Shown: in pieces, positions 33,295 through 43,746 of the stretch | Layout of the letters: every line of letters begins with the position of its first letter | Numbering within the stretch: the first letter of the stretch is position 1 | Assembly: GCA_029215795.1 (NCBI GenBank) | Contig: JARDYH010000001.1 | Location: forward strand, 352,308,154 to 352,372,153 | Source of the DNA: Anniella stebbinsi | Taxonomy: Eukaryota > Chordata > Lepidosauria > Squamata > Anniellidae | Reading direction: 5' to 3' | Length of the DNA: 64,000 bases | Program-made: the position numbers and the translations under genes | Notes under the pieces: model-generated | Told to the model about the DNA's origin: nothing | Database searches by the model: none | The model's input: only the letters and a program-made list of their open reading frames with translations

Positions 33295-33615
33295 TAGGGT
33301 GAACCAGATAAAATCCAGGTCAGGGCTCATGTAACTTTAACAGTTTCAGAGAAAAGGGAATTTCAGCCAGTGTCATTTGTATGCAATTAGTACCTGGTGG
33401 AATTCCCTCTTCATCGCAACAGTTAAAGTTGCAAGGGCCCTGCCTTCTTTTGTATATGGTCACTCTAGCATAGTGCCTGCAACTTTAACTGTTGTGATGA
33501 AGAGGGAATTCCACCAGGGACTAATTGCATACAAATGACACTGGCTGAAATTCCCTTTTCTCTGAAACTGTTAAAGTTACATGAGCCCTGACCTGGATTT
33601 TATCTGGTCACCCTA
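33295..33615. mobile_element. Hairpin MITE nested in the hAT-type element, perfect duplication
   Basis: Termini TAGGGTGAACCAGATAAAAT and ATTTTATCTGGTCACCCTA, flanked by GGCCCAGT on both sides (33287-33294, 33616-33623). Both ends belong to the GATAAAATCC subfamily. Confidence 0.97.
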
Positions 33616-33796
33616 GGCCCAGTGCCACTCCAAAGTGGCCTGAAGCACCCCAAAGGTTCAGTACTGAGCTGCTTTGGCTTCGGAGCACCTCTGGCCAACC
33701 TAGAACTGGCTCGGAACTGAGGTGAGGCAGGCTGAATCAGCTCACCTTGCCTCTGTTTCAGTGATTTGGCCCGAGGCAGTGCACAGCCCTACTTTT

Positions 33797-33880
33797 CAGT
33801 GTTTACTCCAGAGTAAGTCCCACTTTGTGAACTGAAGCTTACATCCTAGTAAAGTGCAATCCCAATAAATGTGAATGAGA
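33797..33880. repeat. Single copy of the 'agtaagtcccact' repeat
   Basis: 'CAGAGTAAGTCCCACTTTG' matches the units at 23155-23340. Family unknown. Confidence 0.45.
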
Positions 33881-34524
33881 TTTAAGCCATAGTAACCTTA
33901 AAAATAAATATTGATTTTTTTTAGGTCCTCATTAGGGGTGGGTGGGTGTGTATTTAGGGGGGGATTTCCATGGTGTATATATGCAACAAAGGACCACATG
34001 ACCCTTTCCACAACTGTATGCTGACAACATCACTTTGCTATGCCTGGTTGGTTCCATTTGCATTGGACATCTCTTCTACATATAGATTGATGAGTTTAAT
34101 CAGCAAATCAGAAGAAGAACTTGGGCATCAATCAGTGTCAGTTTCCTCCCTTTCTAATTTCTGATTTGCTCTGCTTACTTATCAGTTCAATAAAGTGACA
34201 TCTCTTAAAGACCATGCCCTGGGATATGATGCAAAGACTAAGGGGAAAAATGTACATCTGGCCAAACAGCTCCATTATAGTCAGGCTGGTCGAGGAATTG
34301 GGAGATAGTTGGACAACATGACCTTTAAATGGATGACTCTTAGCACTTTGAGACTGGTAGAGAAATACATACTCATTGGAATTTATTTCCTGAAAATAGA
34401 GACACAGGCAAGAGGAAGACTGGCGGGTGGTCCAGTGGTTTTAAAAAATGCCTGAAGAGCAAAAAGTTGCAAGTCAAGACTTGTTGCAGGAGGAATGCAG
34501 AACATGCTCCTTTTGAGAAGCAGG
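33881..34524. other. Non-coding stretch, nothing recognised
   Basis: No exon, repeat end or RNA gene supported. Confidence 0.45.
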
Positions 34525-34615
34525 GTTAGAGTATATGTTAGAGTATATGTTATGCATGCAGGGGACCCTAGGTTCAGTCCCAGTTATCGCCATTTAAAAG
34601 TTTCAAAGATAGCAG
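34525..34615 (+). mobile_element. tRNA-SINE head fragment
   Basis: 'GCATGCAGGGGACCC' followed by a B box 'TAGGTTCAGTCCCAG' is the Sauria-type tRNA head. The A-box side is disrupted by a 13-bp tandem duplication. Confidence 0.6.
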
Positions 34616-34822
34616 TATCAGAGGCAGTATGCCTATATACACCAGTTGCTGGTGAACATGGGCATGCCTATATACACTAGTTGCTGGTGAACATGGGCAG
34701 GAGGGTGGGTTTCCATTGTGGGTTTCCATTGACAGCAGGTTGACCACTGTCTGAACAGAGTTCTTGACTAGACAGACCCTTGGTCTGATCCAGCAGGGCC
34801 CTTCTCATGTTCTTGTGTTCTT
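34616..34822 (+). mobile_element. CR1-like LINE 3' fragment with internal tandem duplications
   Basis: Family blocks 'AGTATCAGAGGCAGTATGCC', 'CCAGTTGCTGGTGAACATGG' and 'CTTGGTCTGATCCAGCAGG' are clear, ending CATGTTCTTGTGTTCTTC. A ~37-bp piece (CCTATATACACCAGTTG...GGGCA) is tandemly doubled, and GGGTTTCCATTG is doubled soon after. Confidence 0.85.
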
Positions 34823-35179
34823 CAGGCTGAGATTAGGGAAGCCACATATGCATTGTCACAAAAGAGGAAATGCATCACCCAAAAAAAGGATGAAAGAGGA
34901 CCCAGATCTGCATAAAAATGCACATGTCAATGTATATGTATAGCTGCATAGATAACAATGATTGCTATAGTTCAAATGGAAATACAATGCATCTAATCCA
35001 GTGGTGGAAGACTGTGCTCAAGTGGCCTGTGTGCCTGTCCAAGCGTCCAGGTGCCATCTGTTGATGGACAATTTGAAGGCTCCTGCTCTTTCTCCTTTAG
35101 GTTCTGATCCTTGACTGGACAGCCCTTCAAAACCCAAGACTGCCAGCCCTTCAAATAGAGGAGAGTTCCATTGACCTCC

Positions 35180-35358
35180 AGTACCAGAGGCAGTATGTTT
35201 CCAGTTGCTGAGAGACATGAGTGGGCAGTTGCTATTGCACTCAAGTCCTACTTGTAGGCTTCCCACTGGAGTATCTGGCTGGCCACTGTGAGAACAGAAT
35301 GTTAGACTATATGGGCCTTTTCCCTGATCCATCAGGGCTCTTCCTATGCTAGTGTGTT
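35180..35358 (+). mobile_element. CR1-like LINE 3' fragment
   Basis: 'AGTACCAGAGGCAGTATG', 'GGCTGGCCACTGTGAGAAC' and 'CTGATCCATCAGGGCTCTTC' place it in the family; the tail is eroded (CCTATGCTAGTGTGTTC). A poly-A run (35366-35388) follows. Confidence 0.8.
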
Positions 35359-36446
35359 CCTATTGCAAAAAAAAAAAAAAGAAAAAAAGATCCCAGAAAA
35401 GTTATTGCCTTTTCTTAATGCCTCCCTACTTTCCCCCATCCTACAAGAAGTCTCTCTTTCATCTCCTGCTGATCACCAAGCCCCTGCTAATTATGTCAGC
35501 TGGATGAAAGGTTCTTAAAACGGAAGCATTCTTGTTTCAATAGCATGCCAGATTCTTCCATGTTAAAACCATACAGTGCCTTGGAAGAAAAAATGGAGCT
35601 TCATGTCCAAGGCAAACCTATGTCCTTTCCTAGCTCAAGTTCATCTCTGACTTGGTTGCCTGGACTGTAAGCTCCTATTTACAATTAGCTATAATTCAAA
35701 AGAGACAGTTGTCCCAGAATCTGACTATGCAAGAGCACCTGATCACGCTAATGCAGAAGCCAAGGAGGTCTCCAGAGACCCACATGCTGCATTCACACCT
35801 CTCCGATTAGCGACTGAAGCCAGGCCCTTTTGCTTGTGATAGATTAATCAAACCTTCCTTCAGCCTCTAATTGGATGACAATCAGTATCTCAGGGTAGGC
35901 TGAATGGGGGAAGGGAGTTCACTTTCCCTTCCATTTTACATGTGCCTTTCATTTCTGTCCTACCTGCCTTAAAAAAAGGGGGGGGAAGGGGGAAAAAGAA
36001 GTGATTCATTTATTTTGTTACTTTCTCCTCCTTAAATGAGCTGAGCTGCAGACTTTCAGCCAGCAGTACTAACTGTCATCAGTCTCTCACCAAAGGCATT
36101 GTCGTCTTCCCTTATTAGACTGGCACACTCAAAAAAGTAATAGGAATTGGATTATGTCATCGGTCCCAATTGGATTTTTTAACCATTTAAAGGAGTCAGA
36201 AGGAAGGAAAGAAGGAAGGAAGGAAGGAAGGAAGGACCAATTCCATACAGTGCCAGTCCAAACTGAACTCTTCATATGTCTAGTCTTGTTCTTCTGGTGA
36301 TGCCTACTGCTTTCTTCTGTGAATACATGGAGCATTTGTGTGAGTAATGGCTTCACCTTTTGCCTGGTGTGGAAAGGGCCACCCATTAAGTCCAGTGTTA
36401 GGGATTTAGCTTTGTCCACACCTCCCCACTGCAGGCAAAGAAATAA
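35359..36446. other. Repeat-poor stretch
   Basis: Mostly unique sequence. Bases 35640-36000 look compositionally like conserved non-coding DNA (35780-35890), which I cannot verify. A (GGAA)n microsatellite sits at 36197-36235. Confidence 0.4.
36197..36235. repeat. (GGAA)n microsatellite
   Basis: About nine GGAA units. Such tracts can act as ETS-family binding arrays, but nothing here shows that. Confidence 0.95.
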
Positions 36447-36642
36447 ACAGTTAAAGCTGCAGGAGCTCTGCCCTCTATTGCATCTGGTCACTCTAGTGTA
36501 GCTACTGCAGCTTTAACTGTTGTGATGAAGAGGGAATTTCACCAGGTGCTGCCTGCATACGAACAACACCTGCTGAATCCCCTTTTCTGTACAACTGTTA
36601 AAGATGCAGGAGCCCTGTCCTCCTTTCCATTTGGTCACTCTA
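36447..36642. mobile_element. Hairpin MITE, right half only (divergent subfamily)
   Basis: Starts near the palindrome centre (CAGTTAAAGCTGCAGG) and ends with the terminus ATTTGGTCACTCTA. The arm has GGTGCTGCCTGCATACG, the subfamily of 22183-22502. The left arm is missing, as at 9984-10165. Confidence 0.9.
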
Positions 36643-36985
36643 CCATTGACTAAAGCGGGGGGGGGGGGGAGACTTCTAGTGATCCGGAGGTGATTTTTGC
36701 TCTCATGGGCTGCATTCCACTGGGCATTGTCAGTCCACAGGGTGTCCCCCACGAGACATGAAATCGTAGCCATTGTAGTTACAGAACTCCCAGAGGGCCA
36801 AATTTAGCTTTGAAACAAGCTAAATCTGGCCATTTGAGTGTTTTGTAGCCGCTACAGATGCTGTTTTTAGAATTCATTTTTTATTGGGGGTCACACCAGG
36901 GGATGGTGTGGGTTGATGGGGGCTATACCAGAAGTTGTGGCCCACGGGGCATGCATTCCCCCCACCCTGGATGAAAGCATGAAAA

Positions 36986-37030
<45 letters not shown>
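36986..37030. repeat. Compound (GT)n(AT)n microsatellite
   Basis: About 11 GT units joined to about 11 AT units. Confidence 0.95.
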
Positions 37031-37757
37031 TGCAAACTTTCAACATTTTCCTAAGAAATGCATTTTGTGAATGCAAGCTCAAGAAGATGTGGACTTTGCC
37101 CCCCCAAATGTGCTCACATTGATGTCTGTAGGTACGAACAGGACAAAGTTCTGATGCTTAACAAACTGGACCAGGATTCTCTGACATCCCTGGTAGAGGT
37201 GCATTGCATGACAACCAATGGGTTCTTATTGTATACCTCCCAGCTTGACTTTCAAACCTCCTAGAGTCTGCCTATAAGTGCTTTCTGGCAGGACCAATGA
37301 TACAAACCTGTGTTAATACTGGCTTTCACTCTCAACAAATGTTCATCTCTTGGCCAGACAACCCTCTTGCTAATTAGATCACAACAGTGCTGCTACTTTC
37401 TCATTCAACTGTCTTTCCTTTCTTTCACACATTGGGTATGTAACCTTTCCAAGGATGGGAAAAGATAGGGTGGGCGAAGAGACAGGTAGAGCTTCCAAAT
37501 CCACTTCTTAGGGATTTTATATCTGTGAAGATGGTTTCTCTAGCTTGGCAAAGCTATGTTTTCCAACTCTTCTGTCCTAAAGAAGACTGGCCAAAAATGC
37601 CAGATTTTAAATCACAAGAAGATTGAAAAGATTGAAAAGATTGCAATTGCAGGCACCCAATAACCTGTTATTTCTGATTGCCTTCAAGTGGTTAAAGCGT
37701 GGTTATGGAGCCACCATGGTTAGAAATGGTTCACATGACCCACTAAGCCATAATTCT
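37031..37757. other. Non-coding stretch, nothing recognised
   Basis: No family signature and no credible exon. A short GATTGAAAA tandem at 37618-37640 is the only structure seen. Confidence 0.45.
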
Positions 37758-38077
37758 TAGGATGACCAGATAAAATCCAGGTCAGGGCTCATATAACTTT
37801 AACAGTTGTAGAGAAAAGGGAATTTCAGCCAGTGTCGTTTGTATGCAATTAGTTCCTGGTGAAATTCCCTCTTCATCACAACAATTAAAGGTGCAGGCAC
37901 TATACTAGAGTGACCATATACAAAAGAAGGCAGGGCCCCTGCAACTTTAACAGTTGTGATGAAGAGGGAATTTCACCAGGAACTAATTGCATACAAATGA
38001 CACTGGCTGAAATTCCCTTTTCTCTACAACTGTTAAAGTTACATGAGCCCTGACCTGGATTTTATCTGGTCACCCTA
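37758..38077. mobile_element. Hairpin MITE, full length, perfect 8-bp duplication
   Basis: Termini TAGGATGACCAGATAAAATC and GATTTTATCTGGTCACCCTA bound 320 bp, flanked by ATAATTCT on both sides (37750-37757, 38078-38085). Spacer orientation is 'ACTAGAGTGACCATATAC'. Confidence 0.97.
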
Positions 38078-38419
38078 ATAATTCTTAGCTCAAATGCTTA
38101 ACCATCATGTTGCATGAACAGGGCCAATGAAATTATAGGGTTTAGGTTCATGCATGCATTGAATTGTTTGGCTGGCAGAAGTGTGGTAGGTGCCTCACAC
38201 TTGTGGTCGCTTGCCACTAAAATAGCATTTAAGGGGACTCACAGATCACATCAGCCAGGTGATTGTGAAGCTCTAGAGGTCACTGGAAGATCATTTGTCT
38301 CACCAGGCTAAAGAACTGTGGATCCTGCTTCCAAGTTTTGATTATGGAGGGAATTAGGAGTGCAAGGCATGCTGCTACAAGGTACAGGGAATGGTTTGAA
38401 GGCACATGGGAGAAGTGGC

Positions 38420-38503
38420 GTCATTGAAGTGTTGAACTATGCAGGTCTGGACCTGGCGTACGCCCGGCTGGGAGACCATCTGGGAATCCTGTCTACATGG
38501 CTT
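38420..38503 (+). pseudogene. 5S rRNA-like fragment
   Basis: GAACTATGCAGGTCTGGACC and GGCTGGGAGACCATCTGGGA, then the end ATGGCTT, follow the second half of vertebrate 5S rRNA in order and spacing, including the box C segment (GATGGGAGACC in the parent; here GCTGGGAGACC). The first ~45 bases of 5S are absent. It could be a 5S pseudogene or the head of a 5S-derived SINE. It is not functional. Confidence 0.65.
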
Positions 38504-38555
38504 AATTATTTAACAAATTATTGACGTAACCAATTATTTAACAAATTATCAAATA
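38504..38555. repeat. Tandem direct repeat AATTATTTAACAAATTAT
   Basis: Two 18-bp copies (38504-38521 and 38532-38549, by eye) directly after the 5S-like piece. Confidence 0.75.
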
Positions 38556-38639
38556 AGTGGTTCCATTTAAAGTACCACATCAACGGGCTTTTTGATTACA
38601 ATCCCATGGCATAAGTCGTGATATGAAATCTTTTCATCT

Positions 38640-38760
38640 TTGCTCAGATCGGAAAGCTGGTGTCATACATTGGCAGATCTGTGATACTGGAAGACCCCAG
38701 TTCAAATAAATCTTTATACAGATTCTCTCTAAGTAGGGATGCTGTGGATGCCCCACTGAA
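38640..38760 (+). mobile_element. Probable tRNA-SINE head
   Basis: 'GATCTGTGATACTGGAAGAC' followed by 'CCCAGTTCAAATAAATC' resembles the tRNA head and B box of the SINE at 20160-20278 in the opposite orientation. The rest is too diverged. Confidence 0.45.
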
Positions 38761-39311
38761 TCCAGGGGTCCAGCAGCAGACTCCCTTGCCCATGCCCACC
38801 CTTTACAGCTGCCATACATGCAACTTGGGAAGTATGCAATTCCTGGGATCACCATTGTAAAGCACAGTGGAGGTTCCAGACAAGGGCAGGCAGCCTCATG
38901 GCTCCGTCAGGCATTTGCCAGGCCACAAAGAAGCTCACATGGTGCCATGAGTGGGGGACAGGCAGTGGCGGCAGCTTGGCAGACGTCCAACAGAGTCGGG
39001 CGTGGGTGAGCCTGTCTATCCCTAGTAGCAGGGCTGGGTTAAGGGCATTTGACCTGGTCCTTCTGGTGAGCCCCCTCCTATGCTGGCAGTTTCCTCCAGC
39101 AGGCTTACCTAGTTGTGTAGCACCCAGCAACTGTCCAATAATTGGTGTCAGGTGTCCCCATTTGAAATTTCCCACAGTGCCTCCAAACATCCAATGTAGT
39201 GTCACTCAGAGGCATTATGGGATGAATTAAAATAGCAGCCTTTAGCTAGCCATCACCTGACATGGGGTGACAGGGCAAATACTAGTGCTGATGATGGTGC
39301 CTGCAATACCA
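38761..39311. other. Non-coding stretch, nothing recognised
   Basis: GC-rich patch around 38880-39010 with open frames on both strands but no motif. Confidence 0.45.
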
Positions 39312-39974
39312 CCAGCTAGTGCACGCGCTGGTAACTTCGAGGCTCGACTTCTGTAATGCGCTGTACATAGGGCTACCTTTGTGCCTAGTCCGGAAACTTC
39401 AACTAGTTCAAAATATGGCAGCCAGGTTGGTCACTGGTACACCTAGGGGTGATCACATCACACCAGTTTTAAAATCGCTTCATTGGCTGCCAATCAGTTT
39501 CCGGGTGAAGTATAAAGTGTTGGTTATTACATTTAAAGCCCTTCATGGTTTGGGTCCAGGTTACCTGTGGGATCGCCTTCTCCCATACAATCCGCCCCGC
39601 ACACTTAGGTCCTCTGGGAAGAACTTACTCAAGTCAGCCAGAACTAGGCTGGCGAGTGTTACTCAGAGGACCTTCTCTTCCATCGCTCCCAGACTATGGA
39701 ATGGTCTGCCAGAGGAGGTTAGACAAATCAGCAGTCTTCATGAATTTAAGAAAATCATGAAGACTGCTCTCTTCCGACAGGCCTATCCAGATGAATTTTA
39801 AGATATTTTTAATGATGTATTTTTTCTTGTTTTTTTTTTATTTTTTAACTGTTGTGATTTTTGTGTTTTATATTGTTGTTGTTCCCTGCCTCGATCCAGA
39901 GGGAGAGGCGGGTTAAAAATAATAATAATAATAATAATAATAATAATTATTATTATTATTATTATTATTATTAA
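39312..39974 (+). mobile_element. L2-type LINE 3' part, intact C-terminal frame
   Basis: An uninterrupted 160-codon frame (39319-39801) reads the C-terminus of L2 ORF2: [20 protein letters not shown], then [52 protein letters not shown], and [18 protein letters not shown] near the end. The 3' UTR ends with TGCCTCGATCCAGAGGGAG and a trinucleotide tail. It is 5' truncated, so it has no polymerase core and cannot move by itself. The open frame and clean tail make it the youngest L2 piece here. The tail is AAT then ATT (see findings). Confidence 0.93.
39917..39974. repeat. (AAT)n/(ATT)n mirrored microsatellite
   Basis: About nine AAT units switch directly into about nine ATT units, giving a perfect self-complementary hairpin at the L2 tail. 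Confidence 0.95.
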
Positions 39975-40154
39975 TCTGAGAATGCCAGATATTGATGCCA
40001 CCTATTGGTAGGTAGACTTATGCAAGCCACTATTCCTCATTCTTTGTTTCCCTTCTCCATACTGGGGATAATTATGCAGACCGATCCAAACAGACCCACT
40101 TTCAATATGTATCTATAGGGCATGTTTTGAACACTCTAAAGCCAGCAGCCATAT

Positions 40155-40240
40155 ACCTGGTGCCCTCCAGGTGTTTTGGACTATAAATCCCATTATCCCT
40201 GACCATTGGCTATGCTGGTTGGGGTTTACCCCTGCTCTAA
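40155..40240. repeat. Short interspersed repeat ('ccctccaggtgttttgg' type)
   Basis: 'CTGGTGCCCTCCAGGTG', TTTTGGACTATAAATCCC and 'CCTGACCATTGGCTATGCTG' form a common reptile repeat, also split at 53275-53588. Confidence 0.6.
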
Positions 40241-40545
40241 ACCTCTATGTAAATGCTCAATTTCATTTAATTTTAGTGTATGCATGAATCCCACGAGAGC
40301 TTTTAAGATTCTTATATGTACCTATGTAGGCAGGGGGAGCCAACCCATGCACATACGAACATGTTGGAAAACCATTTCTGATTCTGCAACGTTGTTTGAA
40401 GATGAGTATAATTTTGGTCTCACGGATCTCACCTACGCACAGTTTCAGATGCTGCAAATTTTGTGTGGTCTTGCCCACTCTCCTCCCCCTTACCATGTCA
40501 GAACAGTGTCTTGTGTAGCCAAAGGGAATCACATCATGTGCTCTA
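40241..40545. other. Non-coding stretch, nothing recognised
   Basis: About 300 bases without recognisable content. Confidence 0.45.
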
Positions 40546-41131
40546 CCACATAAGAACATAAGAAGTGCCATGCTGGATCAGACCAAGGCTCCACTCAGTC
40601 CAGCACTCTCTCTACACACACTGGCCAACCAGCTGTCGACCAGAGACCCACAAACAGGACACAGTGCAACAGCACCCTCCCAGCCACGTTCCCCAGCAAC
40701 TGATGTATACAGGCTTACAGCCTCTGAGACTGGAAGGAGCACATAGCCATCAGGACTAGTAGTCTCTGATAGCTGTCTTTTCCAGGAATTTATCCACCCC
40801 CCCTTTAAAGCCATCCAAATTGGTGGCCATCACTACATCTTGTGGTAGTGAATGCCATAATTTAACTATGCACTGTGTGAAGAAGTACTTCCTTTGATCT
40901 GTCCTGAATCTCCCACCAATAAGCTCCATGGGATAACCCCAGGTTCTAGTTTTATGGAAGAGGGAGAAAAATGACTCCCTATCCACATTCTCTACACTGT
41001 GCATAATTCTGTACACTTCTATCAGGCCTCCCCTTAGCCTCCTTTTTCCTCCAAGCTAAACAGTCACAGCTGTTGTAACCTTCCCTCATAGGGGAGATGC
41101 TCCAGCCCCTTGATCATTTTAGTTGCCCTAT
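40546..41131 (-). pseudogene. CR1-like LINE, longest 3' copy, encodes ORF2 C-terminus
   Basis: The antisense tail (ACATAAGAACATAAG) leads into the family body and then ORF2 sequence. Minus-strand frame 41016-40756 reads MELIGGRFRTDQRKYFFTQC, IVKLWHSLPQDVVMATNL and DGFKGGVDKFLE, the well known C-terminal block (FFTQRVVxLWNSLP) of CR1/L2-related LINE proteins. It stops early relative to a full ORF2, and the polymerase domain is not included. It gives the coding identity for all the shorter fragments in the window. Confidence 0.88.
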
Positions 41132-41254
41132 CACATGTGCCAGTAGCTGCACAGTACGTGCAGTATGTGCCCTACCACATAGTGCCAGAAGCTACATTAC
41201 TGTTTCCATCTCTGCCTTGATGGGGAGCAGCTCCCAACATCAGAGGGAAATCCA

Positions 41255-41410
41255 ATTCCAGTTCAGCCACAATGTGGCTGAATGACCGTGAGCAAATCTT
41301 TCGTCTTCAGCCTCATTTCTCCATTTGTAAAATGGGGACAATACAGCACAAATGTGAATGCAGTGTCGACCGTAAAGTGGTTTGCCTGCTAGAGAATGGC
41401 TAAGTAATCC
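41255..41410 (+). mobile_element. MIR-like ancient SINE
   Basis: 'GAATGACCGTGAGCAAATC', 'CAGCCTCATTTCTCCATTTG' and TAAAATGGGGACAATA follow the MIR consensus order (tgaccttgggcaagtc, cctcagtttcctcatctgtaaaatgggg). CORE-SINE relics of this kind are very old in amniotes. Confidence 0.75.
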
Positions 41411-43121
41411 TTAAAAATGATCACAACTGTACTGTCAAAAAAGGCCTTCCTGATCCATATATTATTAGAATGGAATAGGAGTCACTTCTCCAGCGTCCGA
41501 CCCTATGCCACTACTGCCTGTAGTAAGGATCCTTCCCACTCCAGGGCTTCCCCACCTGGGAGAATGTCACTGTTAGACCTCCATCACATCTAATTCCCCC
41601 CACCCCTGGTTTACCTCCATGCTTTTTTACCTCTGAGGCAGAAGCGTGTCAAGCTTAGATCCCTTTCACCTGAATAGCTGCTCTTTCGCTCCTTCACTCA
41701 TTAGCTCTTCTGCTCTACTCCACCCTTCTCTTTCTCCTTCCAGTCAGGTCCTGGCAAATGAGTATTTCAACCAGACTGCCTTTCTGCCATGCAAAAATGG
41801 AACAACCCCTTAGTCTGGCTCTTTGGGGGCATCGAGGGAGTACAATCCTGTCTCTGTATGATTTTAAAAAAGAATTTGGAGCCTAGGATGCAAAGTTTGG
41901 GTTTTATATTGAGGGTTGGAGCCGGCTGCTGGGGGAGATCGCTTTTTCCTGCCAGGACCTGATACAATCCATTCAAGCCCCCAGTTCCTTTAAAACGAAA
42001 TGGAGACTTAGGGAGCATGAAATGCGCTCAGGGAAAATAATCCAGACTTTTAGCATTTTAGGAAAGACTGGGGAAGAGGCGGGGTGTCAGCAGAACAGGC
42101 ATGGCATCATGTGAGTCCTGTGCTGCAAATCCTCACACCAGGGGTGGCAAGAGAACACTAAATCACTGGTGTGATGGAGCTCAAAGTGTGGGAAGTTGCC
42201 ATGTCATTTGGTTGACACCTCCAGCCTTTGGGCTGCATAGCTCCATGCTAAGGTTAATCCCTTGCCACTCCAGTAACATACGGATTGGGACCAACAGTGC
42301 CTCTGCCCTCCTTCCAAAACAGTGGATAGCTGTCAAAATCCTGGAGCAGTTCAGCATCTCTCTGTCCAGTTTAGGTACCAAGGCGCACTTTTAAAGTTGC
42401 AAGTGCTCCACCGCCTGGAGCAGATTTCTCAGCTGTTCTGGTCTATTGAGTTCATATGTATTCAGGGCTCCAGGCATGCTATTTAGCCAGTTGATTTAAA
42501 TATATATTTAGAATTTGTAATATGCATATTAATTACCCAAAAGGCTAGAATGACTCTTAAGGAGAAATTTCCACTCTATTGTGTAAAAGCATCGTCGGAG
42601 CTGGAGAGGAGAGGGAAATCTGCCTCCCAAACAACAATTATACCAAATGCAAAACGGGTGTAATCCGTACCCACATAAATGAAATTCTGCAAGGCCCTTG
42701 AAAATACATGGACTCATTTCAGAGTGGACATGGTGTCTGTAACTCAATTTATAGAATGACATTTAGGGTGGGGGGAACATGTGATCTGCATCCCTCCCTT
42801 GCCTTTCAATGGAAGCCCATGTCATCATCCACCCACCCACCCGTTACCACCTGATTTGCCAGGCCGGTGGCACCCCTCCCCAGTGATTTTGTTGAAAACA
42901 AGGCATGCAGGGAAAACGTTCCTTGTTTGGAAGCAGGACCGTGCTCCCAGGATCCTCTGCTTCCAAACAAGGTCTGCTCTCCCTGAATGCCTTGATTTCC
43001 AGCAGAATCATTTTCACTGCCATAGCAGCAATTTTGGTGGCAGGGGTGCAGCCCACATTGAGCTTGGAGAGGGGAGGGCAATGCAGCTCCTGAGCCTTAG
43101 AAGTTGCCTACTCCTGACTTA
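41411..43121. other. Repeat-poor stretch
   Basis: It includes the second copy of the short repeat (42108-42181). Bases 42490-42760 are AT-rich and free of debris, possibly constrained. No exon or RNA gene seen. Overlapping frames at 42781-43122 are unsupported. Confidence 0.4.
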
Positions 43122-43592
43122 GGTCGTTTCTACACTGGCCTTTTTTTGTGGGATTGCCCCTGAGTGGTCCCTGTGCATTAAAATGGGATGGGCATGGGCT
43201 TTCCCAGGAATAAAAAAATCCCTGGGAAAACCAATTCTTCCTGCGGTCCCGGGAATGTTCCAAGACCGTGGAAGGTGTGGGCGCCCATCCCACCTGGTGC
43301 CTGCTTACTCACGGGCACCAGGCGGGACGAGATGGGATGGCAGCAATTTCACCACCCCTGGGATGGCAGGGAGGGGGTTGAGGGGGGTTATTATTTTAAA
43401 AAAACTAACCTTTTGTGCTGGAGCTCAATTGCACTCCCTCCTCCGTGTTTTAAAAAAAAAAATGGCAGGCATGATGTCCATTTCCTTATGGGATATCACA
43501 CTCATTTGCACAAGAGCAACAATCCCAGAAGCTGGTAACTCTGAGATCATCCCCTCCTCCCTCCCTTTGCTCCCATAGGTATCAAAAGGGCC
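43122..43592. mobile_element. PIF/Harbinger-like element, long-TIR family, copy 3
   Basis: GGTCGTTTCTACACTGGCC at the left mirrors TATCAAAAGGGCC at the right. The interior shares 'AAAAAAATCCCTGGGAAAA', 'TCCCACCTGGTGCC', 'AACTAACCTTTTG' and 'CTCCCTCCTCCGTGTTTTAA' with copy 4 at 52473, in the same order. Flanks TTA and TTC show no duplication. Confidence 0.85.
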
Positions 43593-43746
43593 TTCGAGAG
43601 ACTGAGGATTGGAGTCAGGATGTAGTTGCCTGCCCTATATTGCAAACCACATTTGATCATTACCTATGGCCAAATCTATGGTTCTAGATTTGGCACGGTG
43701 TATGTATGCCAAAGATACAAATCCCTTTATTGGTTTTTTAATGAGG

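Larger units (their letters stand above)
32484..33791. mobile_element. 1308-bp hAT-type element carrying two nested insertions
   Basis: Termini TAGGTCTGTGCACC and GGCAGTGCACAGCCCTA are flanked by a perfect 8-bp duplication CTTTTCAG (32476-32483, 33792-33799). It contains an antisense L2 tail (32966-33138) and a hairpin MITE (33295-33615), so it is older than both. Without them about 810 bp remain. Its TAGGN-TGTGCAC ends make it a relative of the 1357-bp element at 18504. No transposase. Confidence 0.93.

Noticed and set aside
38420..38503. A functional 5S rRNA gene
   Set aside because: The first part of the gene, including much of the internal promoter, is missing, and the remaining part has many substitutions.
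43183..43578. Overlapping open frames of 131 and 116 codons
   Set aside because: They lie entirely inside a Harbinger-like non-autonomous element and are broken in the sister copy at 52473-53018.
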